A stretch of 64,000 nucleotides of DNA from Selenomonadaceae bacterium (GCA_017515635.1 JAFWFO010000056.1:1-64000); one strand, 5' to 3'. Shown: positions 50,904 to 59,979, numbered from the stretch's first letter. A program made the numbers and translations. Notes: generated from the sequence alone by a model not told the origin.

Positions 50904-52244
50904 TTAATGTGCCGTTTTAAACGCCGCGTCAATTTCCTCAAGCGATTTCTTTTTGCTCTCAATGCCCAAACTGAGCACGACGCCCGAAATTATCGCGAAG
51001 ACCGACGCGAACATCAAAAAGATCGAATTCATCTGCGCGCCGCCCGCAAGCAAAACGCCGACCAACATCGGAGCCAACATGCCGCCGATTCGACCGAAGC
51101 CCGCCGCCCAGCCGCTGCCGAGCGCACGAATTGCCGTCGGATAAAGTTCGGGCGTGTAAGTGTAAATGACGCCCCACGCGCCGAGATTAAAGAAACTCAT
51201 CGCCGCGCCCCACGTCAAAATTCCGTCAGCCGTCGCCGCGTTACCGAAAAAGTACGCGCAAATTCCCGACAGCAACAGGAAACTTGACAGCGTGTAACGA
51301 CGCCCGATAATGTCGACCAGCCACGCCGCCGCGAAGTAGCCCGGCAGTTGCGCAAGCGTCATGATTAAAACGTACTCGAAAGTTTTCACGACCTCAAACC
51401 CCTGCGCGAAAACGATTGACGGCAACCACATGAAAATTCCGTAGTAACTGAAGACAATTCCAAACCACGCAATCCACAACATCAACGTGCGGATGCGGAA
51501 AGTTTTCGTCCACAGCGTCGAAACATTAAGGTTGAAAATCGGCGTTGACTCTTGAACAAATTCTTTGTCGAAAGGTTTGCTCACGACGCCCAATTTTTTT
51601 TCAAGCGACAAAATAATTTCGCGTGCTTCGTCAATGCGTCCTTTGCTCAGCAAGTAGCGGATTGATTCGGGCATGTGCAGACGAATCAGGAACACATACA
51701 ACGCGGGCAATGCGCCGATGACAAATGCGAGTTTCCAGCCGAACGCGGGAATCATGAAATACGAAATCAACGCCGCGACGAGCCAGCCCAGTCCCCAGAA
51801 ACTTTCAAGCAGGACGATAAATCGCCCGCGCAGGTGAGTCGGTGCGTATTCGCTCATCAACGTTGCCGCAACGGGAAGTTCGCCGCCGAGTCCGAAGCCG
51901 ACCAAAAATCTGAACGTCAGCAAACTTTCGTAACTCCACGCCAAAGCACAAAGTCCCGTCGACACGCTATATAAAATTACCGTTGCCGCGAAAACATTTT
52001 TCCGCCCGAATTTGTCGGCAACCGTGCCCGCAAGCACCGCGCCCAACGCCATGCCGATTAAACCGACGGAACCGATCCAACCGACTTGTTCGGGCGACAA
52101 GCCCCATTCCTTCGCCAGGACGGGCAACACGAACGAAATTAATCCCGTGTCCATCGAGTCGAACAACCAACCAAGCCCCGTCACGACCAAAAGTTTGTAA
52201 TGAAAATTTCCGACGGGCAATTTTTCCAGCCGCTCAAGTATCAA
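50904..52244 (-). CDS. MFS transporter, sugar-porter/NiaP-like
   Basis: 446 residues, twelve predicted membrane helices. Loop 2-3 motif GTVADKFGRKNVF and its second-half counterpart VDIIGRRYTLSS, the helix 4 motif RFLVGFGLGGELPVAATLMSEYAPTHLRGRF, PESIRYL after helix 6 and YTPELYPTAIRALGSGWA in the C-half match the sugar-porter/SV2-like branch that includes NiaP (niacin) and aromatic-acid carriers. The probable start is TTG 52244, 9 nt from AGGAG; TTG 52253 abuts the site. Promoter at 52304-52332, with a degenerate heptamer array in the leader. Confidence 0.87.
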   Translation of the reverse strand: MILERLEKLPVGNFHYKLLVVTGLGWLFDSMDTGLISFVLPVLAKEWGLSPEQVGWIGSVGLIGMALGAVLAGTVADKFGRKNVFAATVILYSVSTGLCALAWSYESLLTFRFLVGFGLGGELPVAATLMSEYAPTHLRGRFIVLLESFWGLGWLVAALISYFMIPAFGWKLAFVIGALPALYVFLIRLHMPESIRYLLSKGRIDEAREIILSLEKKLGVVSKPFDKEFVQESTPIFNLNVSTLWTKTFRIRTLMLWIAWFGIVFSYYGIFMWLPSIVFAQGFEVVKTFEYVLIMTLAQLPGYFAAAWLVDIIGRRYTLSSFLLLSGICAYFFGNAATADGILTWGAAMSFFNLGAWGVIYTYTPELYPTAIRALGSGWAAGFGRIGGMLAPMLVGVLLAGGAQMNSIFLMFASVFAIISGVVLSLGIESKKKSLEEIDAAFKTAH

Positions 52245-52263
52245 CGTCAACAACTCCTTAACT

Positions 52264-52291
52264 GCAATTAGGAATGCGTAATGCGTAATGA
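52264..52291. repeat. Heptamer repeat, 4 degenerate units
   Basis: GCAATTA, GGAATGC, GTAATGC, GTAATGA, in the leader of the MFS gene. Confidence 0.7.
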
Positions 52292-52303
52292 AACGCGGCT
52301 TGA

Positions 52304-52332
52304 ATTTTATTTCACGTGCAGAGAAATTGCAA
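52304..52332 (-). promoter_or_regulatory. Promoter of the MFS-BASS pair
   Basis: Minus strand TTGCAA (52327-52332), 17 nt, TAAAAT (52304-52309). Confidence 0.65.
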
Positions 52333-52448
52333 GGCGATCGGAAATGTATACCAAAAATTTAATTGATTCTAACGTCGACAAAGTCCGCGCCGTCAGTTAA
52401 AATATTTATGCAGGAATTTTTTCTTGATTTGCCAAGGAGGCGATAAAA

Positions 52449-53429
52449 ATGGATTTTGCGGCTATCGGTACCCTCAGCTCCTACGTCAAGCGAAAAAATT
52501 TGCAGTTCGCGGCAAAGCATAAAATCCGCACGGGACAGACGCTCACCAACGCGAACGGAAATTTTCTTTCGCTCAATCAAACATCCGTTTTCAAGCAGAT
52601 GACCGAATCCGCGAAAAAATCTTCCGACGCTGCCAAGCAACAGAAAGTTCGCCGAATCAAACAAAAACTTTTGGCGGGACAAAAACTTTCTGCGGCGGAA
52701 ATGGGTTTTCTGCGCGAAGCCGACCCGAAAACTTACAAAAAGGCGAAACACGCCGAAGACGCCCGCGAAGAACTCAAATCCGAATTGCAACAGGCGAAGT
52801 CCAAACAGGAAGCTCGCGAAGCCGTCACTCGTGCAATGGTCAGGGCGTCTGCGGAAGCTATGGCGGAAATTTCGGCACTCGGTGCGGGCGGTGGCGGCTC
52901 GGCAGTTGCCGGCGGAAATGGCGCGGCAAATGTTGCACCGTGCGGCGCGGAAAATTTTTCGGGCGACGTTTCAGGCGACGTTCAAAGCGCAATGAACGTT
53001 TCGGGCGAAATAAAAGTTTCAAGCGAAGTGAAAGTTTCAAGCGACGCGGCGTCAACTGAAAATCAAACGCTTTCGGAAGTCAATCAATCGATTCAGGCGA
53101 CGGGCAAAGACGCAACCGGCAAAGTCAGCGAAACAACCCGCGAAGAAATTTCCGCCGCGAACGACGACGAGCCCGCCGACAAATTCGGCAACAAAAAAAC
53201 TTCGGACGCCGACAACTCGACAGCCGAAGACATCATGGAAAAATATTTAATGACGATTCGCGCTCTTGAGGACGAATGGGCGCGTTTTGCCAAATCGAAA
53301 GAATTCAAAGATTTGCCCGACACTCTTTTGGACACGGCTGAAGAAATTCACAAACAAATTTCCGCTCCGAACAAAAAATTTCTGGACGCGGCAAACGCTT
53401 ATCGCCGCTCGATGAGTTTCGCCGTGTAA
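52449..53429 (+). CDS. Ala/Ser/Glu-rich protein of unknown function, 326 residues
   Basis: No signal peptide and no membrane segment. Residues ~1-60 are polar (GTLSSYVKRKNLQFAAKH). Residues ~60-140 are a strongly helical, charged region (RRIKQKLLAGQKLSAAEMGFLREADPKTYKKAKHAEDAREELKSELQQAKSKQEAREAV). Then come a Gly/Ala stretch with GDVSGDVQ and KVSSEVKVSS repeats, an acidic, probably disordered middle, and a helical C-terminus (RALEDEWARFAKSKEFKDL). AAGGAGGCGAT precedes the ATG. The pattern resembles unnamed Firmicute proteins I cannot place, possibly structural or scaffold proteins. Single gene with no clear partner. Confidence 0.7.
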   Translation: MDFAAIGTLSSYVKRKNLQFAAKHKIRTGQTLTNANGNFLSLNQTSVFKQMTESAKKSSDAAKQQKVRRIKQKLLAGQKLSAAEMGFLREADPKTYKKAKHAEDAREELKSELQQAKSKQEAREAVTRAMVRASAEAMAEISALGAGGGGSAVAGGNGAANVAPCGAENFSGDVSGDVQSAMNVSGEIKVSSEVKVSSDAASTENQTLSEVNQSIQATGKDATGKVSETTREEISAANDDEPADKFGNKKTSDADNSTAEDIMEKYLMTIRALEDEWARFAKSKEFKDLPDTLLDTAEEIHKQISAPNKKFLDAANAYRRSMSFAV

Positions 53430-53491
53430 AATTTCTTCACGCAAAAAAATTACTCCAAACATTTTCGCGGCGATTTAACAGGAGATTTAAA

Positions 53492-53557
53492 ATGGACAAT
53501 TACGAATTCATCGCAGGCAAAATCAATTCGTCGTATTTATATTTTTCCGGGGCTTAA
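53492..53557 (+). CDS. 21-residue reading frame, possible gene stub
   Basis: ATG 53492 follows CAGGAGATTTAAA; the frame reads MDNYEFIAGKINSSYLYFSGA and stops at TAA 53555-53557, five bases before the 33-bp direct repeat. The ribosome site is good but the length is minimal. It may be the 5' stub of a gene cut off when the esterase region was inserted. Confidence 0.3.
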   Translation: MDNYEFIAGKINSSYLYFSGA

Positions 53558-53561
53558 GGAA

Positions 53562-53594
53562 TTCACACGGATTTTTTCGGCGACTTCATTTTTT
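53562..53594 (+). repeat. Direct repeat, left copy (33 bp)
   Basis: Begins TTCACACGGA, contains TTCGGCGACTTCA and ends in a T run. It recurs at 55142-55175 with a single extra T, flanking the esterase gene. Confidence 0.85.
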
Positions 53595-53622
53595 GACATT
53601 CACTTACCGGCTATGGTATAAA
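53593..53622 (+). promoter_or_regulatory. Promoter of the esterase gene
   Basis: TTGACA (53593-53598), 18 nt, TATAAA (53617-53622). The -35 starts in the last bases of the left direct repeat. Confidence 0.7.
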
Positions 53623-53656
53623 ATTCAAAATAATTTTCGACAGGAGGGGTTTTATC

Positions 53657-55120
53657 GTGTTGAGGAAGTCTGTCTTTGAAGTGTTTACGCTTCTGTTCGC
53701 ATTCTTCATGATTGGTTGCGGCGACGTAAATGAAAGTGGCAAAGATGAAAAAACGAACGTTGTTTTCGCAGCTCCAAAATCCAACGTGAAAATTTCTCGT
53801 GAAACAAAGCAAATGATTGACGCGGCTGTCTCCGATTATTTCTCAAACTTCAATTCAGAAATCAGCGACGGGCAAGACGGCGACGACAGCTACATCATTA
53901 CCCACGACGGAAAGACGATGCGTTTTTTCATGGAGAAAAAAGGTTCGCCGAACAAAGACGGAAAATATCCGTTGTACATAACGCTTCATGGCGGCGGTGG
54001 AACTGCTTCAGAAATTAACGACGACCAATGGCGGCAAATGTTTTCTTACTATAAAGACAGCGTCGAAAACGGCATATACATTGCCTGCAGAGGAATTACC
54101 GATACTTGGGATTTGCATTTCCAAAAAGATTCTTACGTCCTCTATGACCGTCTCATCAAAAACATGATTGCCAATTACAATGCCGACCCGAATCGCGTTT
54201 ACTTGCTCGGCTTCTCGGCGGGCGGCGACGGCGTATATCAAATTTTGCCCCGAATGGCGGACAGATTTGCGGCCGGCAATATGTCTTCGGGACATCCCAA
54301 CGGCGTCAAACTCATAAATCTTGCCAACTGTCCGATCAGCATTCAGGTCGGAGTACGCGATTATTACAGCAGGTCTGCAATGCGCAGCGTTCGTGCCGCA
54401 GAGTTTGAAAAAACTTTGACGGAATACGCCGATGCCCTTGAGTTGCCATATGAGCACAGAATTCTTGTTCATGTTCCCGCCGGTCACAATTACGTTGATT
54501 ACGATACGTCCGTAAAATCGCAAGTTTTGAAAAATCCGACGAGTTTTGCGGACAAAGGCGAAAAAATGCTGGACGAATTCATTGCCGTCCTTGAGAAAAA
54601 CGAAAATGTGCAAGGTTACGATGACGGCGATAAAATAAGCCGTATGTCATATTTGCAACTTACAGACGACAACTTCAACCGCGAAATAACGAACGTCGTA
54701 ACTCGCGACAATAAACTTGCCGTCAAAAAAGTTAATCCCGATGCCGTTACATACGTATCAAAATTCACTCGCAACCCTTTGCCGAAAAAAATCGTCTGGG
54801 ATCTCGAAACAAGACCGGAGTCACAAAAAAGTTTCTACTGGTTGCAAGCTGACTCTTCCGTAAACAAAGGAACCATCGCGGCGGAAATAAACAGCAAAAA
54901 AAATGAGATATACGTGGAAACTGAGGATGTGAACGGCGATTTTTACATTCTCATCAGCCCGTATATGCTTGACGTTTCAAAACCAATTCAGCTCGTAACG
55001 CCTGACGGAAACTTTTCAACGACTGTTGAGCTGTCTCAAGAGTTGATAAAAGAATCCTTGCAGGACAGAGGCGATCCAAATTTGATTTATGTCGCAAAGA
55101 TTAAATGCACAGCAAATTGA
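53657..55120 (+). CDS. Alpha/beta-hydrolase lipoprotein (esterase/depolymerase-like)
   Basis: 487 residues from GTG 53657 (GGAGGGG upstream). The N-terminal LLFAFFMIGCGD is a lipobox, so it is membrane-anchored and extracytoplasmic. Catalytic parts: oxyanion strand YPLYITLHGGGG, nucleophile elbow GFSAGGDG (GxSxG), and His in HVPAGHNY; the Asp is probably in ISIQVGVRDYYS. The layout (HGGGG, PNRVYLLGFSAGG) resembles secreted polyhydroxybutyrate-depolymerase-like or feruloyl/acetyl-xylan esterases. A beta-rich C-terminal ~130 residues could be an accessory domain. The gene sits between two copies of a 33-bp repeat, and its codon choice looks less GC-biased at third positions than its neighbours (impression, not counted), which suggests acquisition. 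Confidence 0.83.
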   Translation: MLRKSVFEVFTLLFAFFMIGCGDVNESGKDEKTNVVFAAPKSNVKISRETKQMIDAAVSDYFSNFNSEISDGQDGDDSYIITHDGKTMRFFMEKKGSPNKDGKYPLYITLHGGGGTASEINDDQWRQMFSYYKDSVENGIYIACRGITDTWDLHFQKDSYVLYDRLIKNMIANYNADPNRVYLLGFSAGGDGVYQILPRMADRFAAGNMSSGHPNGVKLINLANCPISIQVGVRDYYSRSAMRSVRAAEFEKTLTEYADALELPYEHRILVHVPAGHNYVDYDTSVKSQVLKNPTSFADKGEKMLDEFIAVLEKNENVQGYDDGDKISRMSYLQLTDDNFNREITNVVTRDNKLAVKKVNPDAVTYVSKFTRNPLPKKIVWDLETRPESQKSFYWLQADSSVNKGTIAAEINSKKNEIYVETEDVNGDFYILISPYMLDVSKPIQLVTPDGNFSTTVELSQELIKESLQDRGDPNLIYVAKIKCTAN

Positions 55121-55141
55121 CGATTGACAAATTTTTAAGCT

Positions 55142-55175
55142 TTCACACGGATTTTTTTCGGCGACTTCATTTTTT
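55142..55175 (+). repeat. Direct repeat, right copy (34 bp)
   Basis: Matches 53562-53594 except for one extra T. It ends 21 nt before the EamA gene start. Two tandem heptamers (AATTGAC, GATTGAC at 55115-55128) lie just before it. Confidence 0.85.
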
Positions 55176-55196
55176 CGCTACACGGAGGATTTTTAA

Positions 55197-55610
55197 ATGT
55201 GGCTGATATTCGCGTTGTTGGCGGCAATATTTGCGGCACTCACGGCGATACTTGCAAAGGTCGGCATTGACGGCGTAAATTCAAATCTCGCGACGGCAAT
55301 TCGCACGACGGTTGTCTTGTTCATGGCGTGGGGAATGGTTTTTCTGATGAACGAACAAGCAGGAATTGCGACGATAAGTCGACGCAGTTGGCTGTTTCTG
55401 ATTTTATCGGGCTTGGCAACAGGCGCGTCGTGGCTGTGTTATTTCAAAGCTCTGCAGGACGGCGAAGTTTCAAAAGTCGTGCCGATTGACAAGTTGAGTC
55501 TCGTGTTCACCGTGGTTTTGGCGGCGATATTCCTGCACGAATCGTTCACCTTGAAAACCGCCGCAGGTTGCTTGCTGATAACGATCGGCACATTGATTAT
55601 GGTTTTGTGA
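55197..55610 (+). CDS. EamA-family half-transporter (single domain)
   Basis: 137 residues with four to five hydrophobic helices: one EamA unit (IFAALTAILAKVGIDGVNSNLATAIRT, TGASWLCYFKALQDGEVSKVVPIDKLSLVFTVVLAAIFLHE). Full DMT permeases have two such units, so this protein should act as a dimer, as SMR-type transporters do. GGAGG precedes the ATG. Substrate unknown. Its stop codon is part of the ribosome site of rarA (TGAGGAG), so the two are linked. Confidence 0.87.
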   Translation: MWLIFALLAAIFAALTAILAKVGIDGVNSNLATAIRTTVVLFMAWGMVFLMNEQAGIATISRRSWLFLILSGLATGASWLCYFKALQDGEVSKVVPIDKLSLVFTVVLAAIFLHESFTLKTAAGCLLITIGTLIMVL

Positions 55611-55619
55611 GGAGTTTTA

Positions 55620-56873
55620 ATGGATTTATTCGACAGCGTAAACGACGACAAAAATTTTCAGCCGCTTGCCGAAAGAATGCGCCCGAAAACTCTTCGGGAC
55701 TTCGCGGGACAGGCGGCTGTTTTAAACGGCGCACTCGGCAAAATGATTTCGCAGGGACAAACACCGTCCCTGATTTTTTTCGGCGCGCCCGGCACGGGTA
55801 AAACCACGCTTGCAAAAATTATCGCGAACGTCACGGCAAGCAATTTCGTCAAAGTCAACGCGGCACTTTCGGGCGTCACGGAATTGCGCAACCTCGTCAA
55901 AGAGGCGGAAGATCAACGCAAATTTTATCGGCGGCGAACAATTCTTTTCGTCGACGAAATTCACCGCTTCAACAAAGGTCAGCAGGATTTTCTGTTGCCT
56001 TACGTCGAGGACGGGCGATTGACGTTAATCGGCGCGACAACTGAAAATCCGTTTTTTGAAGTCAACGCCGCACTTTTGAGCCGCGTGAAAATTGTTCGGC
56101 TGGAAAAACTTTCGCCCGACGATTTGAAAAAAATTCTTCGACGCGCAGTCGAATCCGAATACAAAAATTTTCCCGTCGAAGAACGTGCACTTGAAATTAT
56201 CGCGGACTTTGCGGACGGCGACGCTCGCACGGCGTTAAATCTTTTGGAGCAGGCGGCCTTCACCGAAAAAATTTCCGTCGACACTCTGCGCGAATTGCTC
56301 GGCGAAAAAATTCGGCGTTACGACAAAGGCGGCGACGTTCACTTCGACACGGCAAGCGCGTTTATAAAAAGTATGCGCGGCTCCGATCCCGACGCGGCGA
56401 TTTTTTATCTCGCCAAAATGATTGACGGCGGCGAAGACTTGAAATTTATTGCACGGCGAATTGTCATCTGCGCGGCCGAAGACGTGGGCAATGCCGACCC
56501 GCAAGCTTTGATTTTGGCGAACGCGGCGGCTCAAGCGGCTCAATTTGTCGGACTGCCCGAAGCGCGAATAATTTTGGCTCAAGCCGTCACTTACATTGCG
56601 GCGGCTCCGAAATCCAACGCGGCGTATCTGGCGATTGACAAAGCTCTTGCGGACGTGAAAAATTCCAACGACGAAATTCCCAAACATCTGCGCGACACTC
56701 ATTACAAAGGCGCAAAAACTTTCGGCAACGGCGTCGGTTACAAATATCCGCATGACTTCCCGAATCATTTCGTGCGGCAACAATATCTGCCCGACAAAAA
56801 AATTTCCGCGAAATATTATGAGCCGACCGAACAAGGTTTTGAAGCGACAATCAAAAAAAGATTGTCTTTTTAA
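55620..56873 (+). CDS. rarA: Replication-associated recombination protein RarA (MgsA)
   Basis: 417 residues. Clamp-loader-like AAA+ ATPase acting at stalled replication forks. PLAERMRPKTLRDFAGQ is the usual start; Walker A GAPGTGKT (55-62), Walker B ILFVDEIHRFNKGQQD, sensor 1 IGATTENPFFEVN, arginine-finger region ALLSRVKI, and sensor 2 in GDARTALNLLE. The C-terminal tetramerisation domain has SMRGSDPDAAIFYLA and the ending HYKGAKTFGNGVGYKYPHDFP. GAGGAG lies 5 nt from the ATG. Between the EamA gene and a RodZ-like gene. Confidence 0.96.
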   Translation: MDLFDSVNDDKNFQPLAERMRPKTLRDFAGQAAVLNGALGKMISQGQTPSLIFFGAPGTGKTTLAKIIANVTASNFVKVNAALSGVTELRNLVKEAEDQRKFYRRRTILFVDEIHRFNKGQQDFLLPYVEDGRLTLIGATTENPFFEVNAALLSRVKIVRLEKLSPDDLKKILRRAVESEYKNFPVEERALEIIADFADGDARTALNLLEQAAFTEKISVDTLRELLGEKIRRYDKGGDVHFDTASAFIKSMRGSDPDAAIFYLAKMIDGGEDLKFIARRIVICAAEDVGNADPQALILANAAAQAAQFVGLPEARIILAQAVTYIAAAPKSNAAYLAIDKALADVKNSNDEIPKHLRDTHYKGAKTFGNGVGYKYPHDFPNHFVRQQYLPDKKISAKYYEPTEQGFEATIKKRLSF

Positions 56874-56913
56874 AATCAGTCGCTTATAATGCCCCCGAAA
56901 GGAGTTGATTTGT

Positions 56914-57762
56914 ATGTTAGGTAACAAGTTGCGCGAAGAACGCGAGCGACAAAATTTATCCGTCGAAGACATCGAACAGGGCACAAGTATCCGTGCGCTT
57001 TACATAGAGGCCATAGAAAACGGCGAATACGACAAACTGCCGGGCGAAGTTTATACCCGCGGATTCATCAAGAATTACGCAAAATTTCTCGGCTTGGACG
57101 GCGACGCGTTTTCAAAAGAATTCACCGTTGAAGTTCATGGCGCACCGCCTCCGCCATCGGTCAACGAAATTCCCGCCGGAAATCCTGCCGACATTCTTGC
57201 AGAAATTCCCGTTGAAAAACCCAGACTCGTCAAACCCGCTGAACCCGTCAAGCCCGTCGAACCTGTCAAACCTGCGAAACCCGAAAAAAAATCGACAAAA
57301 GTTGTCGGCGAAATTCGCGGGGAAAATCGCGGCTCGTCTGGCATGTTGATTGTGGCGGCCGTTGTGATAATTGCGGCTTTGGCGGGCGGCGCATGGTCGT
57401 TTCTGTCGGGTGACGGCGGCGACGTTGCAACAAACAATCCTCCCGCGCAAACTCAACAACAACCCGAACAACCGAAAACGCCCGTAGCCAATGCGAATCC
57501 CGCACCGCCTCCTGCACCGATTGACGGCGTGAAAGTCGATGCGAAATTCACTGACCGTTGCTGGACTTTGGTAACCGTTGACGGGGCTGTCGTGCTTGAA
57601 GGCGTCGTCGAAGCCGGCGAAAATCTTTCGTGGGAAGGCAAAAACAATATCAGCTTGCGTTTGGGCAACGCGGGCGCGGTTGACTTAACGCACAACGGAC
57701 AAAATCTCGGAATTCAAGGCGGCATCGGTGATGTCGTCGACAAAACCTTTACCAAACAGTGA
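56914..57762 (+). CDS. rodZ: RodZ-like transmembrane HTH protein
   Basis: 282 residues. The N-terminal XRE-like HTH_25 domain (1-70; LREERERQNLSVEDIEQGTSIRALYIEAIENGEYDKLPGEVYTRGFIKNYAKFLGL) is the RodZ signature. A Pro/Lys-rich linker with VKPAEPVKPVEPVKPAKP repeats comes next, then one membrane helix (MLIVAAVVIIAALAGGAWSFL), a Gln/Pro-rich stretch, and a periplasmic DUF4115-type domain (FTDRCWTLVTVDGAVVLEGVVEAGENLSWEG). RodZ links MreB filaments to the membrane and supports rod shape. ATG 56914 is preceded by AAAGGAG; the TTG upstream overlaps that site. Confidence 0.88.
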   Translation: MLGNKLREERERQNLSVEDIEQGTSIRALYIEAIENGEYDKLPGEVYTRGFIKNYAKFLGLDGDAFSKEFTVEVHGAPPPPSVNEIPAGNPADILAEIPVEKPRLVKPAEPVKPVEPVKPAKPEKKSTKVVGEIRGENRGSSGMLIVAAVVIIAALAGGAWSFLSGDGGDVATNNPPAQTQQQPEQPKTPVANANPAPPPAPIDGVKVDAKFTDRCWTLVTVDGAVVLEGVVEAGENLSWEGKNNISLRLGNAGAVDLTHNGQNLGIQGGIGDVVDKTFTKQ

Positions 57763-57809
57763 GGTTACTTTTAAAAAGTGAGTTGCCATTTTTTTCATAA
57801 ATAAACTCT

Positions 57810-57845
57810 ATCGGGGACGTTAGAAATTTCGTCCTCGATTTTTTT
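57810..57845 (+). terminator. Terminator after rodZ
   Basis: ATCGGGGACG, 10-nt loop, CGTCCTCGAT (10-bp stem), then T6. Confidence 0.85.
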
Positions 57846-57867
57846 GCCCGAAATCGCTTGTCCGCAC

Positions 57868-57898
57868 AAAAAAATTCCCCGCCGTGTTGACGGGGAAA
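57868..57898 (-). terminator. Terminator of the LTA-synthase-like gene
   Basis: Minus strand TTCCCCGTC, 5-nt loop, GGCGGGGAA then T7. Confidence 0.8.
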
Positions 57899-57916
57899 AT
57901 TTTCGTAGTCAGAAAT

Positions 57917-59917
57917 TTATTTGGAAGTATCGCCGCCAAAAAATAATCCTTTGGTGATAATCCACCAGCCGACAGTTCGCATTGCCGAAATAATTTGCAT
58001 GGCATGTGCGCGTTCGTCGGCAAGATTTATGTTGTCAAGCTCGTTCGACGCCACATGTGGCAACCATTCAATAACGTCCGAATCAATTTGCCCCGCAACT
58101 TTCGCCGTCAAAAATGCGTCCGTGTTAAATCCGACACCGTCACTGTTAAACAAACTCGGCGCGATTGAGTAATACGCAAAATCTTTCGGCGCAATCAGTT
58201 CAAGCAACGTCGGCACAATCGAAATGTGGTCGCCAACCGCATCGGGCGGCAAAATATTTTTCGTGATTCCGTTGCCGAATAAAACGAAAGGCACGCTTTG
58301 ATGTTCAAAAATTGTCGGGTGAGTCGACGGATCGCAACGAATCGCATGATCGCCCGTCACGACGAAAATACTTTCGGGGTAACGCGCATAAGTTTCGTGG
58401 ACAAACCGCGCAATGACTTCGTCCATGTACCAATAATGTCCCAGCTCAGTCGCAAGTTGATTCACGTCGTCAATGTTCGGAAATTTTTTCAGCGTCTCAA
58501 TAGTTTTGTGTACGTCGAAGCCCTCAACAGACAAATCCAAATTGTACGGAGGGTGATTCGTCGTCGTCATAACCACATGAACCGTCGGCGGCTCCCCGTC
58601 CAAATGATTCAACAGTGCATTGAATAAATTTTCGTCCTTCGTGCCCCACGTCGTCTGTTTTGTCGCGTTGAAGTCCGGATAGCCGTAAAAATTGTCAAAG
58701 CCCTGCGCGATTGACATTTTCGCAATCGAATCCCACGAAGGCATTCCGCCGTACCAAAAATCAACTTTGTAGCCGAGTTCCTTGAAAGGCGGTGCCATCG
58801 ACGTGATGTAAAGTTTTTCATAAGTGCGAGCCTGATAGTTGACGCGGATATTTACGTCCGGCAAGCCCGTCACAATGCCCGTTATCGCCGTCGACGTGAA
58901 ATTTCCGTTCGGCATGAAATTTCGGCTGTAATAACAATTTTCCTCAGCGATAAGCGATTTAATTCCTTCGGCAAGCAAAAGTTCGTCGTATTTTCCGAGC
59001 ATCGGCCACTGCATGAAAGTTTCGCCCAAAATTATAAAAATGTGTCGCGGTTTAGGAATTTTTTCGCCGGAAGTTTTTCGTTCGAGATACGGCGCAAGAT
59101 TTTTTTCGTTAATCGCTTTGTTCACGGCAATAACCTGCGCGGCGTCGGCAATGTTTTCGGGATTGACGCCGGAAATTTCGCCCGCCTCCATGCGTTTGGC
59201 AATCGAGCGCGTCCGATAAAGTGCCTGCGCGTCGTCAAGAATACATTCGTTCAAAAAATCGTCGGTCGTAATGCCCGCATTTTCCCAGTTGAGTCCGCTT
59301 GCATAGGTAAAACTGCCGCCGAAGCGCACGAACAACCCGAAAATAAAAATTCCCGCGACAAGTCCCGTCGAAAAGATCGCAAGTTTTTTCTTGTCAAGTA
59401 CAACGCTTTCGGGCAACAGAAAAGTTTTTATCAACAACAATCTGCTTAAAATCGCGATACAAATCAACGTCAACACGACTGCAACCAACAATCGCCAAAA
59501 GATGCCGTATTCCATGACCATCGTAACGATTATCGACCACAAGTCATCGTGAAGCCCCTGCACGACTTCCAGCCCGTATGTTGATTGAAAAGTTCGATAA
59601 TACGGGAAGCGCAACAAAAACAGCAACGAAAATATCAGCGACGAAAAAATTCCGACGCCCAAACGAATTCGCGAACTCAGCCCGAAAATCGAACACAGCA
59701 CGAACGGAATTAAAGTTACCGCGCCCGCAGTTTTGAGCGACAACCGCAAGCCCGCGAACATTGCCGTTAAAATTTGCGACGCGCCCGAATCCGGACTCAT
59801 ATAATTCGACATCATGAAAATAAAGACGCCGCGATAAATTTCAAGGAGAATTAAAACGAACAAAAACAATCGCAAGTCGCGCTGAATGCCGTCGAAAAAT
59901 CTTTTCAGGAACTTCAA
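57917..59917 (-). CDS. LTA-synthase-like membrane phosphotransferase (sulfatase fold)
   Basis: 666 residues. About five N-terminal membrane helices (to about residue 205), then an extracytoplasmic sulfatase-fold domain: metal-binding HIFIILGETFMQW, the likely Thr/Ser nucleophile in GNFTSTAITGIVTGLP, VDFWYGGMPSWDSI, TTTNHPPY and the metal pair in VTGDHAIRCD. Relatives transfer glycerol- or ethanolamine-phosphate headgroups to polymers or LPS; here, with LPS genes close by, envelope decoration is likely but the donor is unknown. The start is TTG 59917 (AGGAG 8 nt upstream). The apparent ATG at 59953 lies inside the -10 TATAAT and cannot be on the transcript. Confidence 0.87.
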   Translation of the reverse strand: MKFLKRFFDGIQRDLRLFLFVLILLEIYRGVFIFMMSNYMSPDSGASQILTAMFAGLRLSLKTAGAVTLIPFVLCSIFGLSSRIRLGVGIFSSLIFSLLFLLRFPYYRTFQSTYGLEVVQGLHDDLWSIIVTMVMEYGIFWRLLVAVVLTLICIAILSRLLLIKTFLLPESVVLDKKKLAIFSTGLVAGIFIFGLFVRFGGSFTYASGLNWENAGITTDDFLNECILDDAQALYRTRSIAKRMEAGEISGVNPENIADAAQVIAVNKAINEKNLAPYLERKTSGEKIPKPRHIFIILGETFMQWPMLGKYDELLLAEGIKSLIAEENCYYSRNFMPNGNFTSTAITGIVTGLPDVNIRVNYQARTYEKLYITSMAPPFKELGYKVDFWYGGMPSWDSIAKMSIAQGFDNFYGYPDFNATKQTTWGTKDENLFNALLNHLDGEPPTVHVVMTTTNHPPYNLDLSVEGFDVHKTIETLKKFPNIDDVNQLATELGHYWYMDEVIARFVHETYARYPESIFVVTGDHAIRCDPSTHPTIFEHQSVPFVLFGNGITKNILPPDAVGDHISIVPTLLELIAPKDFAYYSIAPSLFNSDGVGFNTDAFLTAKVAGQIDSDVIEWLPHVASNELDNINLADERAHAMQIISAMRTVGWWIITKGLFFGGDTSK

Positions 59918-59951
59918 GAGCCGTGCTCCTCTCAAGGAAAATTTTGCCGAC

Positions 59952-59979
59952 ATTATATCAGATTTTCCACGTGACGCAA
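59952..59979 (-). promoter_or_regulatory. Promoter of the LTA-synthase-like gene
   Basis: Minus strand TTGCGT (59974-59979), 16 nt, TATAAT (59952-59957). Confidence 0.7.
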
